From: Bacillus tequilensis KCTC 13622
GTDB lineage: Bacteria > Bacillota > Bacilli > Bacillales > Bacillaceae
Length of the DNA stretch: 55,419 nt
Assembly: GCF_000507145.1 (NCBI RefSeq)
Contig: NZ_AYTO01000006.1
Span: 1-55,419 of the forward strand
Reading direction: 5' to 3'
How positions within the stretch are numbered: the first letter of the stretch is position 1; every line of letters starts with the position of its first letter. A program made the translations under genes and the position numbers. The notes below the pieces were generated by a model that was not told where the DNA came from, made no database searches, and worked only from the letters and a program-made list of their open reading frames with translations. Positions 29,738-38,767 of this stretch are shown in pieces.

Positions 29738-31336
29738 ATGAATGATTCAATAGGCGTTAAACGGCATTGGATTTGGCAGGGGGCTTTTGTTTTAATTTTG
29801 GCAGGCGTCATCTCAAAAATATTAAGCGCCGTTTACAGAGTCCCGTTTCAAAACATTGTCGGCGATGTTGGATTTTATATATATCAGCAGGTATACCCGT
29901 TTCTTGGTATTGCGGTTATGCTGTCAACATCAGGATTTCCGGTCATTATATCAAAGCTGATGAATGATTATAGCGAAAAAAGCCATCACACCATATTAAA
30001 AATAGCAGCGGTGTTTTTGTCTTTAATCGGTGTTTTGTTATTTCTTTGTTTATATTTTGGAGCTGTTCCAATCGCCTTTTTTATGGGAGATTCACACCTC
30101 GCCGTGTTAATTCAAGTGACCGCGTATGCCTTTTTGCTGTTCCCGTTGGTCGCATTGCTGAGAGGCGGTTTTCAAGGAAGGCAGGATATGCTCCCGTCTG
30201 CCTTATCGCAGATGACAGAGCAGTTTCTGCGGGTTGCGGTGCTCTTGAGCTTATCATTTTGGCTCGTCAAAAAGGGAGCTTCGCTTTACACCGCGGGAGC
30301 GGCAGCCGCATCCGGGTCTCTTGCCGGTAGCTGCGTAGCGTTACTCATACTCGCAGTTTTTTGGTTCAAAGCAAAAAGAGACAACCAAACAGATTGGAAA
30401 AATGAAAATGTGATAACAACAAAAGAATTGGCAAAAAAACTGCTTTTATATTCGGTTACCATTTGTGTAAGCAGTTTGCTGCTTTTGTTTATCCAGCTTG
30501 TTGATGCATTGAATTTATACGCTTTGCTTTCGGGTGGTGAGGCAAGTGAAGAAGCGAAACGCCTAAAGGGGATTTATGATCGGGGGCAGCCCTTGCTGCA
30601 GCTTGGTTCGGTTTTCGCGGTGAGCATTGCGACGTCACTCGTTCCGTATATTTCTAAAGCCGTAAAGAACAATGAGCTGAGGATCATAAAAGAAAAAGCC
30701 ACGTCTTCTTTAAAACTGTGTTTTGTACTGGGGGCAGGCGCGTCAGCTGGGTTGATTTGCATTCTTGAGCCGGTGAATATCATGCTGTTTCAAAATGGTG
30801 AAGGGACAGCTGCATTACAAGTATTCAGCTGCTCCATATTGTTTGCGTCTCTGGCAGTCACGTCAGCTGCAGTTTTGCAGGGTGCGGGACACACCGTTTT
30901 CCCTGCGGTAGCGGTGGGAGCGGGCGTTGCGGTGAAATGGGTGCTAAACACTCTTTTAGTACCGCGCTACGGGATTGAAGGCGCATCGCTGGCAACAGCG
31001 GCTTCCTTTGCGGCTGTCGCCGGTCTTAACTTGTATCAGCTTCGGAAGAAGGAATGGCTCAATAAGCTGAGAGGCGTTTTGATTCGCGTAGTTGGATCTG
31101 CCCTATTCATGTCGGCTGTCTTACTTGCGTATAGGCGTCTCTGGACTTTTTTGTTTCCAGCAGCAGGAAGAGGGTCGGCTGTGATTGAAAGTATTTCTGC
31201 TGTCGCCATTGGTGGCGCGGTGTTTATTTATTGTATGATGAAGTTGGGAATATTTACAGATGAAGAGCTGAACAGTGTGCCTTTTGGCAATAGGCTGAGC
31301 AAAATCATAAGAAGGAGAGGACGAGATGGCGGGTAA
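29738..31336 (+). CDS. yabM: YabM, SpoVB/MurJ-like polysaccharide flippase family
   Basis: This 532-residue multi-pass protein (about 13-14 predicted helices) belongs to the MOP-superfamily PST branch, with SpoVB, YtgP/MurJ-like and O-antigen flippases. It probably moves lipid-linked saccharides across the membrane; the substrate is unknown. I chose ATG 29738, with GGAAGGAG at 29723-29730 exactly 7 nt upstream, over a longer frame beginning at 29708. It overlaps yabN by 11 nt. Confidence 0.9.
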   Translation: MNDSIGVKRHWIWQGAFVLILAGVISKILSAVYRVPFQNIVGDVGFYIYQQVYPFLGIAVMLSTSGFPVIISKLMNDYSEKSHHTILKIAAVFLSLIGVLLFLCLYFGAVPIAFFMGDSHLAVLIQVTAYAFLLFPLVALLRGGFQGRQDMLPSALSQMTEQFLRVAVLLSLSFWLVKKGASLYTAGAAAASGSLAGSCVALLILAVFWFKAKRDNQTDWKNENVITTKELAKKLLLYSVTICVSSLLLLFIQLVDALNLYALLSGGEASEEAKRLKGIYDRGQPLLQLGSVFAVSIATSLVPYISKAVKNNELRIIKEKATSSLKLCFVLGAGASAGLICILEPVNIMLFQNGEGTAALQVFSCSILFASLAVTSAAVLQGAGHTVFPAVAVGAGVAVKWVLNTLLVPRYGIEGASLATAASFAAVAGLNLYQLRKKEWLNKLRGVLIRVVGSALFMSAVLLAYRRLWTFLFPAAGRGSAVIESISAVAIGGAVFIYCMMKLGIFTDEELNSVPFGNRLSKIIRRRGRDGG

Positions 31337-32795
31337 TATTACAGTCGTCGGACTTGGCGCCGGTGACATGGACCAATTGACAATTGGTATACACAAGCTG
31401 CTGACGAAGGCAGATACGCTGTATGTCAGAACCAAGGATCATCCCTTAATTCAGGAGCTTGAAAAGGAAACGAAGAACATCCGTTTCTTTGACGATATTT
31501 ATGAGAAACACGACCAGTTCGATGCCGTATATGAAGAAATCGCTGATATCCTATTTGAGGAGGCGCAACGTGAGGACGTGGTTTATGCTGTGCCGGGACA
31601 CCCGTTTGTCGCGGAAAAAACCGTACAGCTGCTGACGGAGCGTCAGAAAGAGAAAAACGTTCAAGTGAAAGTCGCGGGAGGACAAAGTTTTCTTGATGCC
31701 ACATTTAATGCCTTGCAAATCGACCCGATTGAAGGCTTTCAATTTGTGGATGCCGGTACGCTGTCTGCGGATGAGCTTGAACTCAGACATCACCTGATCA
31801 TTTGTCAGGTTTACGACCAAATGACCGCTTCTGAAGTCAAGCTGACTTTGATGGAAAAGCTGCCTGACGATTACGAGGTTGTGATCGTGACTGCGGCAGG
31901 AAGCCGTGACGAGGTGATCCAGGCAGTGCCTTTATTTGAGCTGGACCGCAATGTCACCCTAGATAACTTAACAAGTGTGTATATTCCGCCGATTAAAGAA
32001 GAGAAGCTGCTTTACCACGAATTTTCAGCGTTCAGAAGCATCATCAGAGAGCTTCGCGGCCCTAATGGATGTCCGTGGGATAAAAAGCAGACGCATCAGT
32101 CATTAAAACAATACATGATTGAAGAATGTTATGAACTTCTCGAAGCAATTGACGAAGAAGACACAGACCATATGATCGAAGAGCTTGGCGATGTTTTGCT
32201 TCAGGTCTTACTTCATGCGCAAATCGGTGAAGATGAAGGTTATTTCACAATTGATGATGTCATAAAAGGAATCAGTGAAAAAATGGTCCGAAGACATCCC
32301 CATGTGTTTAAAGATGTTAAGGTTCAGGATGAAAACGATGTTTTGGCAAATTGGGAAGACATCAAAAAGGCTGAAAAAAACACAACCGAAGCATCCTTAT
32401 TAGACAGCGTGCCGAAAACCCTTCCAGCCCTTTCAAAAGCTGCTAAACTGCAGAAAAAAGCAGCGAAGACGGGTTTTGACTGGGAAGACGTCAGCGACAT
32501 TTGGGAAAAGGTAAGCGAGGAAATGAAGGAATTTTCTTCTGAGGTTTCTGAAGATCCTCATGAATACAATCTCAAGGCTGAGTTTGGCGACATTTTATTC
32601 GCACTCGTAAATGTAGCCCGCTTCTACAAAATAGAACCGGAGGAAGCGCTGGCCATGACCAATGACAAATTCCAGAGACGGTTCTCTTACATTGAGGAAA
32701 CAGCGAGGGAAAAGGGAATCGAGCTGGCTGATATGTCTCTTGAGGACATGGACAAACTGTGGAATGAAGCAAAAGAAACTGAGAGGAGATCATAA
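31326..32795 (+). CDS. yabN: YabN, tetrapyrrole-methylase-like / MazG fusion protein
   Basis: The 489-residue fusion has an N-terminal tetrapyrrole (corrin/porphyrin) methylase-like domain (~residues 1-220, [15 protein letters not shown] and [10 protein letters not shown]) and a C-terminal MazG nucleoside triphosphate pyrophosphohydrolase (~residues 235-485). The metal site is visible as [13 protein letters not shown] with [11 protein letters not shown], and a second degenerate repeat has [10 protein letters not shown] with [10 protein letters not shown]. The MazG part is expected to hydrolyse NTPs; the methylase part has no known substrate. GGAGAGGACG precedes the ATG. Confidence 0.92.
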   Translation: MAGNITVVGLGAGDMDQLTIGIHKLLTKADTLYVRTKDHPLIQELEKETKNIRFFDDIYEKHDQFDAVYEEIADILFEEAQREDVVYAVPGHPFVAEKTVQLLTERQKEKNVQVKVAGGQSFLDATFNALQIDPIEGFQFVDAGTLSADELELRHHLIICQVYDQMTASEVKLTLMEKLPDDYEVVIVTAAGSRDEVIQAVPLFELDRNVTLDNLTSVYIPPIKEEKLLYHEFSAFRSIIRELRGPNGCPWDKKQTHQSLKQYMIEECYELLEAIDEEDTDHMIEELGDVLLQVLLHAQIGEDEGYFTIDDVIKGISEKMVRRHPHVFKDVKVQDENDVLANWEDIKKAEKNTTEASLLDSVPKTLPALSKAAKLQKKAAKTGFDWEDVSDIWEKVSEEMKEFSSEVSEDPHEYNLKAEFGDILFALVNVARFYKIEPEEALAMTNDKFQRRFSYIEETAREKGIELADMSLEDMDKLWNEAKETERRS

Positions 32796-32797
32796 CT

Positions 32798-33058
32798 ATG
32801 AGATTAGATAAATTTTTGAAAGTATCACGGCTGATTAAACGACGTACACTAGCAAAGGAAGTAGCTGACCAAGGGCGAATCTCTATTAACGGAAACCAGG
32901 CTAAAGCAAGCTCTGATGTAAAACCGGGAGACGAACTAACGGTCCGCTTCGGCCAAAAGCTTGTGACGGTTCAAGTCAATGAGTTGAAAGACACGACGAA
33001 AAAAGAAGAAGCTGCAAACATGTATACGATCCTAAAGGAAGAAAAACTCGGCGAATAG
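32798..33058 (+). CDS. rqcP: RqcP (YabO), S4-domain ribosome quality control factor
   Basis: RqcP works with RqcH on obstructed 50S subunits, stabilising the P-site tRNA during poly-alanine tailing; it resembles Hsp15. The 86-residue protein is a single S4 RNA-binding domain ([21 protein letters not shown]) with a basic C-terminal extension. It starts 2 bp after yabN, with GAGGAG at 32783-32788, so it is coupled to that gene. Confidence 0.94.
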   Translation: MRLDKFLKVSRLIKRRTLAKEVADQGRISINGNQAKASSDVKPGDELTVRFGQKLVTVQVNELKDTTKKEEAANMYTILKEEKLGE

Positions 33059-33084
33059 GCTTGTTCTAAAAAAATCCCCCGCCT

Positions 33085-33092
33085 CATACAAT
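33085..33092 (+). promoter_or_regulatory. Candidate sigma-E -10 element of yabP
   Basis: CATACAAT matches the mother-cell sigma-E -10 consensus perfectly, 45 bp before yabP. The -35 region is poor. yabP is known to be expressed in the mother cell. Confidence 0.5.
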
Positions 33093-33136
33093 GCAGTAAT
33101 AATGCTAAAAGTATCGAGGATATGGGGGCTGAATAG

Positions 33137-33439
33137 ATGAATTCATATTATGAGCAAAAAGGTTCTTCGTCTGTTCCGGAGCAGCATGATGTGACAATGA
33201 AAGGCCGGAAGCATTTAGATATTTCTGGGGTTAAGCAGGTGGAGAGCTTTGATAATGAAGAATTCCTGCTGGAAACGGTGATGGGAATGCTCTCAGTCAG
33301 AGGGCAAAACCTGCAGATGAAAAATTTGGATGTGGAAAAAGGGATTGTTTCTATTAAAGGCAGGGTATTTGATCTAGTGTACTTAGACGAACAACAAGGG
33401 GATAAAGCTAAAGGGTTTTTTAGCAAGTTGTTTAAATGA
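33137..33439 (+). CDS. yabP: YabP sporulation protein
   Basis: The 100-residue protein is recognised as YabP, a conserved sporulation protein required for normal spore formation and expressed in the mother cell; it has the YabP/YqfC fold family. It is beta-rich, without signal peptide or membrane helix. TGGGGG at 33122-33127 lies in front of the ATG, which is followed by NSYYEQKG. The stop overlaps yabQ by 4 nt. Confidence 0.9.
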   Translation: MNSYYEQKGSSSVPEQHDVTMKGRKHLDISGVKQVESFDNEEFLLETVMGMLSVRGQNLQMKNLDVEKGIVSIKGRVFDLVYLDEQQGDKAKGFFSKLFK

Positions 33440-34071
33440 CGCTGACGACACAATTCTATACAATGCTGGCGATGTCCGGTATGGGTCTCTGGCTTGGCGC
33501 ATCGCTTGATACATACCGGCTCTTTGTCATTCGTGCCAAAACAGCCAGATGGCTATTATTTATTCATGATATTCTTTTCTGGATTTTGCAAGGGCTGCTA
33601 TTCTTTTATGTCTTGCTTCATGTAAATGAGGGAGAATTCAGGCTGTACATCTTTTTAGCGGTTCTGCTCGGCGTTGCGACGTATCAGAGTCTTTGCAAAC
33701 GAATCTATATAAAAATACTGAAATTCGTCATTTACCTTGTTGTTTCTGTTTATCAATTCTTCAAAAGGCTCATTCAGCACGTGTTCTTTCGTCCAATTGT
33801 GTGGACATGCGGAGCGATCCTCTGGCTGGCGGCGTTTTTGTTAAAGAAAGCATACAGCCTGATCGTTTTTCTCTTGTTGTGTCTATATAAAATAACCATG
33901 ATTCTGTGTTTTCCGATCCGTTTTATCGCAAAACAATGTTTGAAACTTCTTCCTGTAAAACTGCGTCTAACTTTCAGACGTTATTTTGAAAAAGGTGCAG
34001 GATTTCTTAAAAAGAAGAAGAAACTATTGGTAACCATAAGAACGACTATTACACGTTTTTTGAAGAGATGA
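33436..34071 (+). CDS. yabQ: YabQ sporulation membrane protein
   Basis: The 211-residue protein is YabQ, needed for spore cortex formation and located in the outer forespore membranes. Four or five hydrophobic helices are visible in the first ~160 residues, followed by a highly basic C-terminal tail rich in K and R. It is translationally coupled to yabP (ATGA overlap). The stop codon overlaps the longer divIC frame. Confidence 0.9.
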   Translation: MTLTTQFYTMLAMSGMGLWLGASLDTYRLFVIRAKTARWLLFIHDILFWILQGLLFFYVLLHVNEGEFRLYIFLAVLLGVATYQSLCKRIYIKILKFVIYLVVSVYQFFKRLIQHVFFRPIVWTCGAILWLAAFLLKKAYSLIVFLLLCLYKITMILCFPIRFIAKQCLKLLPVKLRLTFRRYFEKGAGFLKKKKKLLVTIRTTITRFLKR

Positions 34072-34088
34072 AAGGAGGACCGTCTGGT

Positions 34089-34466
34089 TTGAATTTTTCC
34101 AGAGAACGAACGATAACTGAAATACAAAACGAATATAAAGAACAAGTAGAGCGGCAAAATCAGCTGAAGAAAAGAAGACGAAAAGGACTGTACAGACGGT
34201 TAACGGTCTTCGGCGCCCTAGTATTCCTGACGGCAATCGTGCTGGCAAGCTCCGTATGGTCCCAAACATCTTCCCTTAGCGCAAAAGAAGAAAAGAAAGA
34301 ACAGCTTGAAAAGGAACTGAAGAGTTTAAAGACAAAGCAAACAGATTTAAAAGAAGAAATATCCAAATTGAACGATGAGGATTACGTCACAGAGCTTGCC
34401 AGAAGGGACTTATTCATGTCTGGAGATGGAGAAATTATCTTCAATGTGGAGAAGAAGAGCAAGTAG
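34089..34466 (+). CDS. divIC: Cell division protein DivIC
   Basis: DivIC is an essential divisome protein (FtsB-like) that pairs with FtsL and DivIB at the septum. The 125-residue bitopic protein has a basic cytoplasmic N-terminus, one membrane helix (~residues 38-58) and an extracellular coiled coil (~residues 62-100). I chose TTG 34089, with AAGGAGG at 34072-34078; the ATG at 34068 overlaps that site. An essential division gene directly behind sporulation genes suggests an additional vegetative promoter, not identified here. Confidence 0.95.
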   Translation: MNFSRERTITEIQNEYKEQVERQNQLKKRRRKGLYRRLTVFGALVFLTAIVLASSVWSQTSSLSAKEEKKEQLEKELKSLKTKQTDLKEEISKLNDEDYVTELARRDLFMSGDGEIIFNVEKKSK

Positions 34467-34471
34467 CCTTG

Positions 34472-34501
34472 TTGACACTTAAATTTTTATTTAGGTATAA
34501 T
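34472..34501 (+). promoter_or_regulatory. Sigma-A promoter of yabR
   Basis: Perfect TTGACA (34472-34477) and TATAAT (34496-34501) with an 18-bp spacer. Confidence 0.88.
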
Positions 34502-34546
34502 TAAGCAAACGATCTTTTTATAAGCCTAAGGAGGAGCACTTTTTTT

Positions 34547-34933
34547 ATGTCGATTGAAGTTGGCAGCAAGTTGCAAGGGAAAATAACAGGTATTACAAAT
34601 TTTGGAGCATTTGTTGAATTGCCTGGAGGCTCAACCGGTCTCGTTCACATCAGTGAGGTAGCTGATAACTATGTCAAAGACATTAACGATCACTTAAAAG
34701 TCGGCGACCAAGTTGAAGTGAAAGTCATCAACGTTGAAAAAGACGGGAAAATTGGTTTATCTATTAAAAAAGCTAAAGACCGTCCGCAAGCCAGACCTAG
34801 AAATGATTTCCGTCCGAAAGAATCTTTTGAACAGAAAATGAATAAGTTTTTAAAAGACAGCGAAGACCGCTTGTCATCTTTAAAACGCAATACGGAATCA
34901 AAACGTGGAGGGCGCGGAGCAAGAAGAGGATAA
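34547..34933 (+). CDS. yabR: YabR, S1-domain RNA-binding protein
   Basis: This 128-residue protein has one S1/OB-fold domain (residues ~4-75: GSKLQGKITGITNFGAFVELPGG) followed by a basic tail rich in R, K and G. Relatives (general stress protein 13 type) bind RNA or ribosomes; the precise role is unknown. GGAGGAG at 34530-34536 precedes the ATG. It has its own strong promoter and terminator. Confidence 0.9.
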   Translation: MSIEVGSKLQGKITGITNFGAFVELPGGSTGLVHISEVADNYVKDINDHLKVGDQVEVKVINVEKDGKIGLSIKKAKDRPQARPRNDFRPKESFEQKMNKFLKDSEDRLSSLKRNTESKRGGRGARRG

Positions 34934-34956
34934 CCTTGCTGCTTTCTATAAATAAA

Positions 34957-34992
34957 TGAAGCATCCGTTCATCCCGACGGATGCTTTTTTTT
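34957..34992 (+). terminator. Terminator of yabR
   Basis: GCATCCGT / ACGGATGC around a 7-nt loop, followed by eight T. Confidence 0.93.
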
Positions 34993-35043
34993 ATTATCCC
35001 CACCCGCTATAAGAGTCTGAAAATTATAACATTAAAGTTTCTG

Positions 35044-35072
35044 TTGACGAAAGGAACAAACCTTTGTATTAT
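35044..35072 (+). promoter_or_regulatory. Promoter of the tRNA-Met/tRNA-Glu unit
   Basis: TTGACG (35044-35049), a 17-bp spacer and TATTAT (35067-35072), about 30 bp before the first tRNA. Confidence 0.8.
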
Positions 35073-35103
35073 ATAACTTGTGCTTAGAAGCACCAGAAAA
35101 TAT

Positions 35104-35177
35104 GGCGGTGTAGCTCAGCTGGCTAGAGCGTACGGTTCATACCCGTGAGGTCGGGGGTTCGATCCCCTCCGCCGCTA
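35104..35177 (+). tRNA. tRNA-Met (CAT), elongator type
   Basis: A 74-nt cloverleaf with anticodon CAT (35138-35140), D-arm GCTCAGCTGGCTAGAGC and T-arm GGGGGTTCGATCCCC. It lacks the three G-C pairs of an initiator anticodon stem and has a pairable G1-U72, so it is an elongator tRNA. CCA is not encoded. Confidence 0.95.
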
Positions 35178-35189
35178 TCATATTTGTTT

Positions 35190-35261
35190 GGCCCGTTGGT
35201 CAAGCGGTTAAGACACCGCCCTTTCACGGCGGTAACACGGGTTCGAATCCCGTACGGGTCA
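35190..35261 (+). tRNA. tRNA-Glu (TTC)
   Basis: A 72-nt cloverleaf with acceptor GGCCCGT / ACGGGTC, anticodon TTC (35223-35225) between CCGCC and GGCGG, and T-loop GGTTCGAATCC. CCA is not encoded. It is 12 bp after tRNA-Met and shares its promoter and terminator. Confidence 0.96.
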
Positions 35262-35266
35262 TCCTG

Positions 35267-35302
35267 AAAAACTCGGTTTCTCTTGCAGAAACCGAGTTTT
35301 TT
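35267..35302 (+). terminator. Terminator of the tRNA unit
   Basis: AAAACTCGGTTTCT pairs with AGAAACCGAGTTTT around a 5-nt loop, ending in six T. Confidence 0.93.
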
Positions 35303-35358
35303 CATTTTTAGACAACATTCCGGAAATTCTTTTGATAAACGAATATCAAGGCAGAAAC

Positions 35359-35424
35359 CGTCGAAGATTTCTCTGGTATTGTTACCTTCTTTTGACAAAA
35401 TCCTATCTGTGTTTTCGCTATAAT
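35359..35424 (+). promoter_or_regulatory. spoIIE promoter with 0A boxes and 21-bp spacer
   Basis: TTGACA (35392-35397) and TATAAT (35419-35424) are both consensus but 21 bp apart, the unusual spacing known for Spo0A~P-activated sigma-A promoters. 0A-box-like CGTCGAA (35359-35365) and TTTGACA (35391-35397) lie at and upstream of the -35. Confidence 0.88.
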
Positions 35425-35461
35425 GACAGGCAACGAATATAACAGGTGGGGGATGAGAGGA

Positions 35462-37945
35462 ATGGAAAAAGCAGAAAGAAGAGTGAACGGGCCAATGACG
35501 GGACAAGCTTTGGAAAAACTCCAATCGTTTTTGGACAGGGGCACGAAGCTGGTGACTCATCATTTGCATTCACTGTTTTTCTATAAAGGATTTATTTATG
35601 TTGTCATCGGATTTTTGCTTGGACGAGCGTTCATATTATCCGAGGTGCTTCCTTTCGCACTTCCTTTCTTTGGAGCGATGCTGCTCATTAGAAGAGACAA
35701 GGCGCTTTATGCGGTGCTGGCTGTGCTTGCAGGTGCGCTGACCATTTCCCCGAAGCACTCTTTGCTCATACTAGGAGCATTGCTGGCCTTCTTCGTATTT
35801 TCTAAAGTGGCTGCTTTCATCACCGACGATCGCGTGAAAGCACTCCCGATTGTCGTGTTCTTCTCCATGGCTGTAGCAAGAGCTGGGTTTGTTTACGCTC
35901 AAAATGGCACGTTCACAACCTATGATTATGTGATGGCTGTCGTTGAGGCTGGATTATCCTTTATTTTAACGCTGATTTTTCTTCAGAGTCTTCCGGTTTT
36001 CACAGTAAAAAAAGTAAAACAATCATTAAAAATAGAAGAAATCATTTGCTTTATGATCCTTATTGCTTCCGTTTTGACGGGGCTTGCCGGCTTGTCCTAC
36101 CAAGGGATGCAGGCAGAACACATATTGGCGCGTTATGTGGTCTTGAGTTTTTCCTTTATTGGCGGAGCAAGCATTGGCTGTACGGTTGGTGTTGTGACCG
36201 GTCTGATTCTCGGTCTGGCAAATATCGGAAACCTCTATCAAATGAGTCTGCTCGCTTTTTCAGGTCTATTAGGCGGTTTGCTGAAGGAAGGGAAAAAAGC
36301 GGGCGCGGCAATTGGGCTGATCGTCGGATCGCTTCTTATTTCTTTATATGGTGAAGGCTCTGCCGGCCTGATGACAACGCTCTATGAGTCATTAATTGCA
36401 GTCGGCCTGTTTTTACTTACACCTCAATCGATTACAAGGAAGGTGGCGAGATATATTCCGGGAACCGTCGAGCATCTTCAAGAGCAGCAGCAATATGCAA
36501 GGAAAATCAGAGATGTCACCGCTCAAAAGGTAGATCAGTTCTCCAATGTTTTTCACGCGCTGTCTGAAAGCTTCGCGACCTTTTACCAAGCATCAGACGA
36601 ACAGACAGATGACAGCGAAGTTGATCTGTTTTTAAGCAAAATCACGGAGCATTCCTGTCAGACATGCTACAAGAAAAACAAGTGCTGGGTACAGAACTTT
36701 GATAAAACATATGACTTAATGAAACAAGTTATGCTTGAAACAGAAGAAAAAGAATATGCATCAAACCGAAGGCTGAAAAAAGAATTTCATCAGCATTGCT
36801 CGAAATCAAGGCAGGTTGAAGAGCTGATTGAGGATGAACTTGCACATCATCATGCCCATCTAACGCTCAAGAAAAAGGTGCAGGACAGCAGGCGGCTTGT
36901 TGCTGAACAGCTTTTAGGTGTTTCTGAGGTCATGGCAGACTTTTCTCGGGAAATAAAAAGAGAGCGCGAACAGCACTTTCTTCAGGAAGAGCAGATTATA
37001 GAGGCGCTTCAGCATTTTGGAATCGAGATTCAGCATGTGGAGATCTATAGCCTTGAACAAGGAAATATCGATATCGAAATGACCATTCCGTTCAGCGGAC
37101 ATGGAGAAAGTGAGAAAATCATTGCCCCTATGCTTTCTGACATTCTGGAGGAGCAAATTCTTGTGAAAGCCGAACAGCACTCTCCGCATCCAAATGGATA
37201 CAGCCATGTCGCCTTTGGATCAACGAAATCATACAAGGTATCTACAGGTGCTGCCCACGCCGCAAAGGGAGGCGGCCTTGTCTCCGGCGACAGCTACAGC
37301 ATGATGGAGCTTGGGGCCAGAAAGTATGCTGCGGCAATTAGTGACGGAATGGGCAACGGCGCAAGAGCGCACTTCGAAAGCAATGAAACGATCAAGCTCC
37401 TTGAAAAAATACTTGAATCCGGCATTGATGAAAAAATAGCAATTAAAACCATCAACAGTATACTGTCCCTGAGGACAACTGATGAGATATATTCTACGCT
37501 TGACCTGTCTATTATCGATCTTCAAGATGCCAGCTGTAAGTTTTTGAAGGTCGGATCGACGCCAAGCTTTATCAAACGGGGCGATCAGGTCATGAAAGTT
37601 CAAGCGAGTAATCTGCCAATCGGCATTATTAATGAATTCGATGTGGAGGTTGTGAGTGAGCAGCTGAAAGCGGGTGACCTCTTAATTATGATGAGTGATG
37701 GCATTTTTGAGGGGCCTAAGCATGTAGAAAATCATGATTTATGGATGAAGCGCAAAATGAAGGGGCTGAAAACAAATGACCCGCAGGAGATTGCCGATTT
37801 GCTCATGGAAGAAGTCATCCGTACGAGATCCGGTCAAATTGAGGATGATATGACAGTTGTTGTCGTCCGGATTGATCATAATACGCCGAAGTGGGCATCC
37901 ATCCCTGTCCCTGCCATCTTTCAAAACAAACAAGAAATTTCATAG
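35462..37945 (+). CDS. spoIIE: SpoIIE, PP2C-type serine phosphatase
   Basis: SpoIIE dephosphorylates SpoIIAA-P, which frees sigma-F in the forespore, and also helps polar septum formation by binding FtsZ. The 827-residue protein has about ten membrane helices (residues ~35-330), a central FtsZ-binding and oligomerisation region (~330-590), and a C-terminal PP2C domain with metal-binding aspartates in SGDSYSMM and AISDGMGNG and in the C-terminal MMSDGIF and EDDMTVVVV. I chose ATG 35462; earlier in-frame codons fall near the transcript start. GGGGATGAGAGG serves as ribosome binding site. Confidence 0.97.
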   Translation: MEKAERRVNGPMTGQALEKLQSFLDRGTKLVTHHLHSLFFYKGFIYVVIGFLLGRAFILSEVLPFALPFFGAMLLIRRDKALYAVLAVLAGALTISPKHSLLILGALLAFFVFSKVAAFITDDRVKALPIVVFFSMAVARAGFVYAQNGTFTTYDYVMAVVEAGLSFILTLIFLQSLPVFTVKKVKQSLKIEEIICFMILIASVLTGLAGLSYQGMQAEHILARYVVLSFSFIGGASIGCTVGVVTGLILGLANIGNLYQMSLLAFSGLLGGLLKEGKKAGAAIGLIVGSLLISLYGEGSAGLMTTLYESLIAVGLFLLTPQSITRKVARYIPGTVEHLQEQQQYARKIRDVTAQKVDQFSNVFHALSESFATFYQASDEQTDDSEVDLFLSKITEHSCQTCYKKNKCWVQNFDKTYDLMKQVMLETEEKEYASNRRLKKEFHQHCSKSRQVEELIEDELAHHHAHLTLKKKVQDSRRLVAEQLLGVSEVMADFSREIKREREQHFLQEEQIIEALQHFGIEIQHVEIYSLEQGNIDIEMTIPFSGHGESEKIIAPMLSDILEEQILVKAEQHSPHPNGYSHVAFGSTKSYKVSTGAAHAAKGGGLVSGDSYSMMELGARKYAAAISDGMGNGARAHFESNETIKLLEKILESGIDEKIAIKTINSILSLRTTDEIYSTLDLSIIDLQDASCKFLKVGSTPSFIKRGDQVMKVQASNLPIGIINEFDVEVVSEQLKAGDLLIMMSDGIFEGPKHVENHDLWMKRKMKGLKTNDPQEIADLLMEEVIRTRSGQIEDDMTVVVVRIDHNTPKWASIPVPAIFQNKQEIS

Positions 37946-37952
37946 CACTTCC

Positions 37953-37982
37953 GTATAAATCAAATTTCTTCTGGCGAAGATG
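37953..37982 (+). promoter_or_regulatory. Candidate sigma-F promoter of yabS-yabT
   Basis: GTATA (37953-37957), a 15-bp spacer and GGCGAAGATG (37973-37982), which fits GGNRANANTW at all but two positions. yabT is known to be made in the forespore under sigma-F. Confidence 0.6.
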
Positions 37983-38029
37983 GAAATATATGAATCTGAG
38001 AATCCTCGTATTCTCCAGGAGGAATGAAT

Positions 38030-38767
38030 GTGAATAACGGACATTTGAATCAAATTTTGCTGATAACGGATGGCTGCTCGAACCACGGGGAAGACCCTCT
38101 TGCAATGGCTGCTTTTGCTAAAGAGCAGGGGATTACGGTAAATGTCATAGGGATAATGGAAGAAAATCAAATTGACCCTGAGGCGATGAAGGAAGTCGAA
38201 GGGATTGCACTTGCCGGAGGCGGCGTGCATCAAGTCGTTTATGCTTCTCAGCTTTCACAAACCGTACAAATGGTAACAAAAAAAGCGATGACGCAAACCT
38301 TACAAGGTGTAGTCAATCAGGAGCTGAAACAAATTCTCGGAAAGAATGTGGAAATGGAAGAGCTTTCTCCAGAAAAACGCGGCGAAGTCATGGAAGTGGT
38401 AGACGAGCTTGGAGAAACGGTGCATCTTCAGGTTTTGGTTCTTGTGGATACAAGCGCAAGTATGGCGCCTAAGCTTCCTACAGTAAAGGAGGCGCTGATT
38501 GATTTGTCTGTCAGCCTCAATTCCCGAATCGGGAATAACGAATTTGCCATGTGTATATTTCCCGGGAAAAAACAAGAGGTCGAGCTTGTGCTGAACTGGA
38601 CACCGAAGCTGCAATCTCTTTCCACACTCTTTGCAAAGCTTTCGACAGGCGGCATCACACCGACAGGTCCGGCGATACGTGAAGCTGCAATGCAGTTTGA
38701 AAAAATCCGCTCAAGAAGGAGCATGCTGGCAGATGATGAACGACGCTTTGACGAGTTTGGCATGTAG
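38030..38767 (+). CDS. yabS: YabS, vWA-domain protein with rearranged order
   Basis: The 245-residue protein carries von Willebrand A metal-site motifs: DTSAS at residues 140-144, TPTG at 210-213 and LLITDG at 10-15. In a normal vWA domain the order is DxSxS, T, then TDG; here the TDG half comes first, so the domain looks circularly permuted. I chose GTG 38030, because AGGAGG (38017-38022) stands 7 nt before it and only 1 nt before the ATG at 38024. It overlaps the kinase gene yabT by 35 nt. Its function is unknown; a scaffold or substrate role with YabT is inference. Confidence 0.87.
   Translation: MNNGHLNQILLITDGCSNHGEDPLAMAAFAKEQGITVNVIGIMEENQIDPEAMKEVEGIALAGGGVHQVVYASQLSQTVQMVTKKAMTQTLQGVVNQELKQILGKNVEMEELSPEKRGEVMEVVDELGETVHLQVLVLVDTSASMAPKLPTVKEALIDLSVSLNSRIGNNEFAMCIFPGKKQEVELVLNWTPKLQSLSTLFAKLSTGGITPTGPAIREAAMQFEKIRSRRSMLADDERRFDEFGM

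Noticed and set aside
38631..38732. Extended N-terminus of YabT
   Set aside because: It is encoded within yabS in another frame and the added residues are not kinase-like; MMNDALTS fits the family start.
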